From contig WLFX01000018.1 in NCBI GenBank assembly GCA_009703545.1, positions 1-11,853 of the forward strand: a stretch of DNA of 11,853 nt. Direction: 5' to 3'. The notes under the pieces are model-generated. The model was not told the origin of the DNA. It saw only the letters and a list, made by a program, of their open reading frames with translations, and ran no database searches. The stretch comes from Actinomycetota bacterium (GTDB taxonomy: Bacteria > Actinomycetota > Actinomycetes > Actinomycetales > Microbacteriaceae). The first letter of the stretch is position 1, and every line of letters begins with the position of its first letter. A program made the translations under genes and the position numbers. This document shows positions 7,178 to 11,853 of the stretch, in pieces.

Positions 7178-8138
7178 GGTCGCTCACCAGCCGTTCGAGT
7201 CGTTGAATAACGGCCGCGCGCAACGACGCAGGAGACAGCACGATCGCTTCGGCCCCGTATTCGCACAGTTCGTCGGCGAAGACCGCTTCATCGAGGTAGT
7301 GAACCGTGTAGGTGTCCCCGTCAATCGTGGTGCTTCGGCGGTTCGCGAGGGCAACCGACGCCTTGGTTCCCGGTGTCACCCGAATCGTTGCCCCGAGCGA
7401 ATCCCACAGCGCGTGTAAGTGCTGCACGAACAGTTCCGCTGCTCGCGTGTCCGGTTTCTGTGCAGGTGACGCGTTCGAAACGGGCAACACTTTACCCACG
7501 ATGCGCCGCAACAGGAATGTGCGCTCTGCGCTGCGATCGTGATCGAACGCGAGCAGGTGCCATCGACCGTCATAGTTGACGACAGACAGCGGGGTGACGG
7601 TTCGAACTTCGTATTTTGCTTGACCCGGTTTGAGATAAGGGAACCGGACGACCTGGTTCTTGTGAATCGCCTCGGAGACGGCGGGATATGCCGTGTCGTG
7701 AGTGTCGATTCGCGGAGCCAGGCTTGCCGCTGCGGAATCGACACCGTCGGCCGCCAACAATCGCAATCGTGCTTCGCTCGCTTCGACCGAATGCGCGCTT
7801 TCACTCCACACAGCGCTCGCCGCGGTCAAAAGCGACAACTCGGCGGCGCTGAACGAGAACGCGTATTCGTCCGACGGGATGAAATAGACAGCGTCGGCGG
7901 GGTTCTCTGGTTCTGACGTCTTGAGCGGGATACCCATCGACTTGAGTTCGTCTTTGTCGCGTTCGAACTTCTTGTTGAGCGAGTCGGTTGCCCCGCTTTC
8001 ACCGAATTCGTCGCGGTAACCACGAACGTTCGTGAAAATGTCAGCCTTGGACATTCCGCGGTCAGCGGGTAGAAGCGCTAGCAGGAGGCAAAAGAGTCGC
8101 TCTTCTGCGGAAACCACTGCGTCGTATTTGTCCACCAC
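7170..8138 (-). CDS. pafB: WYL-domain transcriptional regulator PafB
   Basis: PafB is the other half of the PafBC activator. The 322-residue protein has an N-terminal winged-helix domain (about 11-90) with RLFCLLLALLPADRGMSKADI and the FERDKDELKSMGIPL segment (58-72) typical of PafB-type regulators. The WYL domain (about 150-220) carries RWHLLAFDHDRSAERTFLLRRI at 192-213, the motif reading WHL in place of WYL. A WCX-like C-terminus follows. The sensed ligand of the WYL domain is thought to be single-stranded DNA. The GTG at 8138 is the first of two tandem GTG codons, with no clear ribosome binding site; a GTG at 8135 is equally possible. It lies 56 nt after fkbp, the largest gap in the gene run, and overlaps pafC by 8 nt. 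Confidence 0.9.
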   Translation of the reverse strand: MVDKYDAVVSAEERLFCLLLALLPADRGMSKADIFTNVRGYRDEFGESGATDSLNKKFERDKDELKSMGIPLKTSEPENPADAVYFIPSDEYAFSFSAAELSLLTAASAVWSESAHSVEASEARLRLLAADGVDSAAASLAPRIDTHDTAYPAVSEAIHKNQVVRFPYLKPGQAKYEVRTVTPLSVVNYDGRWHLLAFDHDRSAERTFLLRRIVGKVLPVSNASPAQKPDTRAAELFVQHLHALWDSLGATIRVTPGTKASVALANRRSTTIDGDTYTVHYLDEAVFADELCEYGAEAIVLSPASLRAAVIQRLERLVSDHG

Positions 8139-8194
8139 AACGCCACTCTAATTGGCGCAGCCCGCCAAATCGTGACATTTCCTTGAGAGCGAAA
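8139..8194 (-). promoter_or_regulatory. fkbp-pafB intergenic segment with a small hairpin
   Basis: This is the largest gap (56 nt) in the ten-gene minus-strand run. It contains TTGGCG (8152-8157) and CGCCAA (8163-8168), a perfect 6-bp inverted repeat around a 5-nt loop. No T-run follows on the minus strand, so it is not a classical intrinsic terminator. It lies 14-30 nt upstream of the pafB GTG, where it could attenuate or insulate pafB from upstream transcription, or mark a binding site. The absence of a recognisable ribosome binding site for pafB adds to the case for separate control. I see no convincing -10/-35 pair. Confidence 0.25.
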
Positions 8195-9157
8195 CTATTT
8201 TGTGCCGAGAATATCAATGACAAAGATCAACGTTGCGTTCGCGGGGATGCTCGTCGGTTCTTGGCCGGCCGGGTAACCCTCCGAGGGCGGGATAGAGACC
8301 AGGACGCGTGAGCCGACCGTCTGCCCGATCACCGCCTTGGCGAAGCCGGGGACGACACCGATGCTGTTCATGTCGATGAAGGACTGGGCAATGAGACTCG
8401 CGGGTCGATTCATGTCCCACGTGGAATCAAAGACCGTCCCGCCCCACACCACTCCGGTGTAGTGCACGACGACCGTCTGGCCTTCGGCGACGATTGGACC
8501 ATAGCCCTTTGTCAGGGTCGAGATTCGAAGTTCGGTCGGAGGCTCGATGTTGGGGACCGCAATGCCGGGACGCCCGTCTGGTGCGGTTGTCACGGCAGGC
8601 ATGCCGTCCTGTGCAAACTGTGGAAGGCCACTCGCCGAATGTGGGTAGACACCCATGACGTCGAAGACGACAACCATGGTGTCGTTCGGATTAACGCCAA
8701 TCGGGCCTTGATCTCCGAAAATGTCACCCGTCGTTCCGGTAAGGACGAATCGTTCGCCGGCCCGGTGGCACAGGAACGCGTCACTCAATGCGTTTGTCCC
8801 AGCTTCGATCGGGATTAGCTGCGCCGGTGCACCGTTTGCTCCGTATTCCGTTGCCTGGATTACCGTCTGGTCGAGACCGGCCGACAGGGTCGCCTCGAAA
8901 TCGACGTACGAACCGGATTCGATGATGTCCCCCGAGCCGGGGATCACCGTCGCGGTGCTTGCGTCACGGCCAACGAACGGTGTTGGAAATGTGACAACGG
9001 GCGGCTGCCCGAATGGGCCGGAAACTGATACGAGGCTCGCCGAGCCTTCTCCCAGAGGGTTTTCGCAGGTGCCACTCGCGGGTGAACAGCCCACGAGGAC
9101 AACAGCGGAGAGTGCGGCGACAATCGCCAGAGCAACGGGGCGAGCAGTGAAACGCAC
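8195..9157 (-). CDS. FKBP-type peptidyl-prolyl isomerase lipoprotein
   Basis: The gene encodes a predicted secreted, membrane-anchored prolyl cis-trans isomerase that would help fold exported proteins. From the GTG at 9157 the product has 320 residues. A lipoprotein signal peptide (MRFTARP, then a hydrophobic core at 8-22) ends in the lipobox LVGC with C24 as the acylated cysteine. The C-terminal FKBP domain (about 205-320) has VVHYTGVVWGGTVFDSTW at 229-246, VVPGF at 268-272, GQTVGSRVLVSIPPSEGYP at 278-296 and FVIDILG at 312-318. An N-terminal region (about 48-172) looks like a degenerate FKBP-like domain without these active-site motifs. I chose this start because AAAGAGG lies 5 nt upstream and it gives a proper signal peptide; starting at 9238 would run 55 nt into trmI. 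The gene is a usual neighbour of pafBC in Micrococcales. Confidence 0.88.
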   Translation of the reverse strand: MRFTARPVALAIVAALSAVVLVGCSPASGTCENPLGEGSASLVSVSGPFGQPPVVTFPTPFVGRDASTATVIPGSGDIIESGSYVDFEATLSAGLDQTVIQATEYGANGAPAQLIPIEAGTNALSDAFLCHRAGERFVLTGTTGDIFGDQGPIGVNPNDTMVVVFDVMGVYPHSASGLPQFAQDGMPAVTTAPDGRPGIAVPNIEPPTELRISTLTKGYGPIVAEGQTVVVHYTGVVWGGTVFDSTWDMNRPASLIAQSFIDMNSIGVVPGFAKAVIGQTVGSRVLVSIPPSEGYPAGQEPTSIPANATLIFVIDILGTK

Positions 9158-9162
9158 GGGGA

Positions 9163-9169
9163 CCTCTTT
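9163..9169 (-). promoter_or_regulatory. Ribosome binding site deciding the fkbp start
   Basis: AAAGAGG on the minus strand lies 5 nt before the GTG at 9157-9155. It selects this GTG over the upstream in-frame GTG at 9175, which has no such site, and over the ATG at 9238 inside trmI. The chosen start also gives a standard-length lipoprotein signal peptide. Confidence 0.6.
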
Positions 9170-9182
9170 CGACACGGTCAGT

Positions 9183-10160
9183 CTATTCGCCGAGTCGCCG
9201 AGTGTTCTCAGCGAGTGCCTCGGCGTCACGCACGGCACGGCGCAAGCGTTTTTCGGACTGTTCGCGATCGCCGACGGCGCCGGGGGTCCATGTCTCGATG
9301 TCGGAATCCTCGAACTCGGGTTTTGTGCGCCGTTGCGCCTTCGGTGGAACCACTCCGGGTGACAGACGGCGGCTCGTGACGAGGAAACCGGTGTGGGAGA
9401 CCATGCGGTGGTCGGGGCGAACGGCGAGCCCTTCGACGTGCCAACCGCGTACGAGTGTCTCGGTCGACTCGGTTCGAGTGAATCCGCCGTGGTTCCGAAT
9501 CGCTTCGACCGTGCGAGACATCTGTGTCACGGTCGCGACGTAGGCGACCATGACGCCACCGGGTGCGAGGATCTCACCCACCGCATCGACGCATTCCCAA
9601 GGGGCCAACATGTCAAGCACGACGCGATCGACCTCGTCCGCACTGAAGGCGTCGGGAAGTGAATCGACGAGGTCGCCGACAATGATGCGGTGGTTGGTCG
9701 GTATTTCACCGAAATAGCCCTCGATGTTCGATGCGGCGATGTCGGCGAATTCCTCGCGACGTTCGAAGGACGTCACTGACCCCGTCTCCCCCACCGCTTG
9801 CAACAGAGCCAGACTGAGAGCACCACTTCCGACGCCGGCCTCGACGACAACTGCGCCGGGAAATATGTCACCAAACGTGACGATATGAGCTGCGTCTTTC
9901 GGATAGACGATTGCCGCCCCGCGCGGCATCGACATCGCAAAATCGGTGAGCAGAGGACGGAATGCGAGGTATTCGGTGCCGTGCGAATTGGCGACAACCG
10001 ACCCGTCGGTCAAACCGATCAAGGTTTCGTGCGCGAGGACACCGCGATGGGAATGCAATTCACCGCCCTCGACGAGCGACACGGTGTGATGACGGCCCTT
10101 TTCGTCGGTCAGTTGGACGCGGTCACCCCACTGGAACGGGCCACGACGAGGTCGTTTCAC
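9183..10160 (-). CDS. trmI: tRNA (adenine-58-N1)-methyltransferase TrmI
   Basis: TrmI uses S-adenosylmethionine to make m1A58 in the T-loop of tRNA, stabilising the tRNA fold. The 325-residue protein has the family's N-terminal beta domain (about 1-75, GPFQWGDRVQLTD at 7-19). A Rossmann-like methyltransferase domain follows, with SAM motif I VVEAGVGSGALS at 105-116, the acidic SFERREEF loop at 131-138 and LDMLAPWE at 182-189 holding the catalytic-site Asp. The C-terminal 40 or so residues are charged and extend past the core. The GTG start overlaps the HAD-gene TGA by 4 nt (GTGA). The M. tuberculosis homologue is Rv2118c, which there lies near the mpa-dop-pup-prcBA genes; here the gene is followed 25 nt later by fkbp with no pup genes between. 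Confidence 0.93.
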   Translation of the reverse strand: MKRPRRGPFQWGDRVQLTDEKGRHHTVSLVEGGELHSHRGVLAHETLIGLTDGSVVANSHGTEYLAFRPLLTDFAMSMPRGAAIVYPKDAAHIVTFGDIFPGAVVVEAGVGSGALSLALLQAVGETGSVTSFERREEFADIAASNIEGYFGEIPTNHRIIVGDLVDSLPDAFSADEVDRVVLDMLAPWECVDAVGEILAPGGVMVAYVATVTQMSRTVEAIRNHGGFTRTESTETLVRGWHVEGLAVRPDHRMVSHTGFLVTSRRLSPGVVPPKAQRRTKPEFEDSDIETWTPGAVGDREQSEKRLRRAVRDAEALAENTRRLGE

Positions 10161-10816
10161 GCACGCGCCTTGGCGAAAACTTCGCGAATGTGTGACACAT
10201 CACGACCGACCATCGTGTGCCAAATCGTGTAGTACTTGCTTTCGGGGAGCGGAACATGGAGTGGTAGCGCGATGGTAACCGCCCCCGCCGCGACGGCACT
10301 CGCCGAACCCGGAACGGAATCCTCAAGGGCGACACACTCGCTCGCGTCCACACCAACCAGCGCGGCACCCATGACATACGGCTCGGGGTGCGGTTTCGAA
10401 TGGGTGACGTCTTCGCCGCAGACGACTCCCGCGAAAAGACCAACATCGTCAGCAACGAAGTTTGCCGTTGAACGGTATGACATCGTCACAATCACCTGCG
10501 GAATTCCTGCGTCGTGGATGCTGCGAATAAGTTCGAGCGCACCAGGCCGCCACGGGATCTGCCGTGCATTCATTTCGTCGACTTCGTCGACCATGCGCTG
10601 AACGATTGTGTCTACGGGCATGTCAACACCGCACTGTTGCAGGTGTTCTGCCGCGTTGGTCAAACCAGCACCGATGAGGGCGAAACCGTCCGTTTCGGAC
10701 CACGTGCCGCCGAACTCTTCGACGAGTCGCTGTTCTGACAAGAGCCAGTAGGGCTCTGAGTCGATAATGGTCCCGTCAAGGTCCCACAACACGGCCTCGG
10801 GGTTCATCACGCTCAC
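10157..10816 (-). CDS. HAD-family hydrolase (beta-phosphoglucomutase/phosphatase-like)
   Basis: This haloacid-dehalogenase-superfamily protein has 219 residues from the GTG at 10816. Motif I is DLDGT at 12-16, with the nucleophile Asp12 and the acid/base Asp14. Motif II is a Thr/Ser in VTMSYRS at 110-116, motif III is Lys141 in SKPHPEPY, and motif IV is ALEDSVPG at 163-170. An alpha-helical cap occupies about 20-90, the subfamily I arrangement of small-molecule phosphatases and phosphoglucomutases. The substrate cannot be told from sequence. The start is uncertain: GTG 10816, GTG 10810 and ATG 10807 are in frame with no ribosome binding site. TAGACT at 10829-10824 places a transcription start at about 10816-10817, which fits a leaderless mRNA beginning at the first GTG. 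It overlaps trmI by 4 nt and appears to head the minus-strand run. Confidence 0.88.
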   Translation of the reverse strand: MSVMNPEAVLWDLDGTIIDSEPYWLLSEQRLVEEFGGTWSETDGFALIGAGLTNAAEHLQQCGVDMPVDTIVQRMVDEVDEMNARQIPWRPGALELIRSIHDAGIPQVIVTMSYRSTANFVADDVGLFAGVVCGEDVTHSKPHPEPYVMGAALVGVDASECVALEDSVPGSASAVAAGAVTIALPLHVPLPESKYYTIWHTMVGRDVSHIREVFAKARA

Positions 10817-10867
10817 GTCGTTGAGTCTAGACGCGTCTATTGTTAACGACGTACAGGAAGGTCGTCG
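10817..10867. promoter_or_regulatory. Divergent promoter region with a perfect 12-bp palindrome
   Basis: This 51-bp gap separates the minus-strand gene run from the PAC2 gene and must hold promoters for both. TAGACGCGTCTA at 10828-10839 is a perfect palindrome. It overlaps the candidate -10 hexamer of the HAD gene (TAGACT on the minus strand, 10829-10824), an arrangement suited to an operator. For PAC2, AGGAAGG at 10855-10861 is a strong ribosome binding site 6 nt before the ATG. TTGAGT at 10821-10826 could be a -35, but I see no good -10 for it. Operator function is inference from position and symmetry only. Confidence 0.4.
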
Positions 10868-11710
10868 ATGTCAGTGTTCTCTGCGAAAACGGGTCGTCCG
10901 TTGATCGTTGCCTTCGAGGGATGGAACGACGCGGGAGATGCCGCCACGAGCGCGGTTCGCGCGGTCATCGCCCGCTATGCGCTCGATTCGACGTTCTCGG
11001 TCGACACTGAGGTCTACTACGACTATCAGCAGGTCCGGCCGACAATCGAATTCACCCCCGACGAGGGCCGTCGAATCAACTGGCCGACCGCAACGCTGTT
11101 CTCCCCCACCGACATTTCGACCAGCGTTCATGTGCTGCTCGGAACCGAGCCGTCCCGGTCGTGGCCGACGTTCGCTGCGACGTTCCTCGACGAAGCGCTC
11201 GCTGCCGACATCACCGGCGTGATTGTGGTGGGGGCGGCGCTCGCCGAAGTGCCTCACACCCGCCCGATCGAGGTCGGTCGCACGAGCGACAACGCGCAGG
11301 TGCGCGAACTGTTGGATTGCGAACGGTCACAATACGAGGGTCACATCGGAATCACGACGGTGATCGCCCAATTCGCCGAACAGGTCGGCATTCCGACGGT
11401 GTCGTTGTGGGCGGGTGTCCCCCACTATGCGCTGCACTCACCGTCGCCGAAGGTGACCCTGTCGCTCGTGACGGAACTCAACACCATCGCCGATCTTGAT
11501 ATCGACCTTGCCGAATTCGAGGCGCAGGCGAAGGACTGGGAGGAAACCGTCGACGAAATCGCCGAAGGTGACGAGGACATGACCGACTACATCCAGCGAC
11601 TCGAAGAAGACCGTGATGCCGCGACGGGACCCGAGGCGTCGGGTGACGCCATTGCCGCCGAGTTCGAAGAATTCTTGCGCAAGAGCGACGAGGGCCCGAA
11701 AGGCTCCTAG
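10868..11710 (+). CDS. PAC2 (proteasome assembly chaperone 2) family protein
   Basis: The 280-residue protein matches the actinobacterial PAC2 family. An N-terminal strand enters the conserved FEGWNDAGDAAT at 16-27. Further family-type segments are YYDYQQVRP, VVGAALAEVPHTRP and SLWAGVPHYALHSPSP. The C-terminal third (about 205-280) is strongly acidic and predicted helical, with ERD/EEF-rich stretches. The family takes its name from the eukaryotic 20S proteasome chaperone, but its bacterial function is not established and members occur in species without proteasomes. The ATG has AGGAAGG 6 nt upstream. It is divergent from the HAD-trmI run, and its TAG overlaps the stop of the convergent uppP by 4 nt (CTAG). 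The M. tuberculosis homologue Rv2125 lies in the same broad region as trmI (from memory). Confidence 0.88.
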   Translation: MSVFSAKTGRPLIVAFEGWNDAGDAATSAVRAVIARYALDSTFSVDTEVYYDYQQVRPTIEFTPDEGRRINWPTATLFSPTDISTSVHVLLGTEPSRSWPTFAATFLDEALAADITGVIVVGAALAEVPHTRPIEVGRTSDNAQVRELLDCERSQYEGHIGITTVIAQFAEQVGIPTVSLWAGVPHYALHSPSPKVTLSLVTELNTIADLDIDLAEFEAQAKDWEETVDEIAEGDEDMTDYIQRLEEDRDAATGPEASGDAIAAEFEEFLRKSDEGPKGS

Positions 11711-11853
11711 GGCTGGATGACGCCCATCGTCAGCAAGACGAGAATCGTCCCACCAAGCAGTATTCGGTAGATCACGAACGGTAGGAAGCTGTGCTTCTTG
11801 AGGTAGTTCATGAGGAACGCGATGATCGCGAGCCCAACGACGAACGCGACGGC
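11707..11853 (-). CDS. uppP: Undecaprenyl-diphosphatase, C-terminal end (partial)
   Basis: Reading the minus strand from the window edge gives 48 residues ending at a TAG (11709-11707). The segment FLMNYLKKHSFLPFVIYRIL matches the last-but-one loop and helix of UppP/BacA, where family members read F-L-x-x-Y-x-x-x-H-S-F-x-P-F-x-x-Y-R. A final hydrophobic helix follows. UppP dephosphorylates undecaprenyl diphosphate at the membrane to regenerate the carrier lipid for peptidoglycan and other envelope polymers. The catalytic motifs lie beyond the window. The gene is convergent with PAC2 and the stop codons overlap in CTAG, leaving no intergenic terminator. Confidence 0.9.
   Translation of the reverse strand, partial: AVAFVVGLAIIAFLMNYLKKHSFLPFVIYRILLGGTILVLLTMGVIQP

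Noticed and set aside
9158..9182. A remnant of pup or pafA in the trmI-fkbp gap
   Set aside because: Only 25 nt lie between the stop and start codons, and they are taken up by the fkbp ribosome binding site and a possible -10; no coding remnant is visible.
1..11853. A novel defence, mobile or biosynthetic system
   Set aside because: All gene-sized open frames on the coding strands match known actinobacterial housekeeping families in a conserved order; no integrase, transposase, repeat array or toxin-antitoxin pair is visible.

Overview
The window comes from a compact actinobacterial genome, most likely a small-genome Micrococcales such as an aquatic member of the Microbacteriaceae. Three things suggest this. 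RbpA and the PafB/PafC pair are actinobacterial hallmarks. The gene order rbpA | ppm-lnt-helY-tatC-tatA-pafC-pafB-fkbp ... trmI-HAD | PAC2 | uppP is actinobacterial. Genes are packed with 1-8 nt overlaps, GTG starts are frequent, and GC by eye is in the high 50s % (not computed). The lineage call is inference; I could not search a database.

Layout: the C-terminal end of a glycerophosphodiester phosphodiesterase (1-93, +) is followed by rbpA (183-572, +). A run of ten minus-strand genes then fills about 569-10816. In transcription order (right to left) these are a HAD phosphatase, tRNA m1A58 methyltransferase trmI, an FKBP-type prolyl isomerase lipoprotein, pafB, pafC, tatA (58 aa), tatC, the Ski2/Mtr4-like helicase helY, apolipoprotein N-acyltransferase lnt and polyprenol-phosphate mannose synthase. 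Spacings run from an 8-nt overlap to a 56-nt gap, so most or all of this could be one transcription unit of about 10 kb. A 51-bp divergent gap carrying a perfect 12-bp palindrome separates it from a plus-strand PAC2-family gene (10868-11710). The C-terminus of undecaprenyl-diphosphatase uppP (minus strand) closes the window. No stretch over 300 bases lacks a gene. I see no tRNA, rRNA, CRISPR array, insertion sequence or phage gene.

How the genes fit together: several act at the cell envelope. TatA/TatC export folded proteins, Lnt completes lipoprotein acylation (the FKBP in the same run is a candidate substrate), Ppm synthase makes the mannose donor for glycolipids and glycoproteins, and UppP recycles the undecaprenyl carrier. 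Others serve information processing: RbpA (RNA polymerase), TrmI (tRNA), HelY (RNA/DNA helicase) and PafBC (DNA-damage transcription regulator).

The most notable observation is an absence. In many relatives the pupylation genes (mpa/arc, dop, pup, pafA and sometimes prcBA) lie between trmI and the fkbp-pafBC genes. Here trmI and fkbp are only 25 bp apart with nothing between them, while pafB and pafC look intact. I found no convincing new biological system; the rest is well-conserved housekeeping content with a few regulatory and architectural details worth checking.
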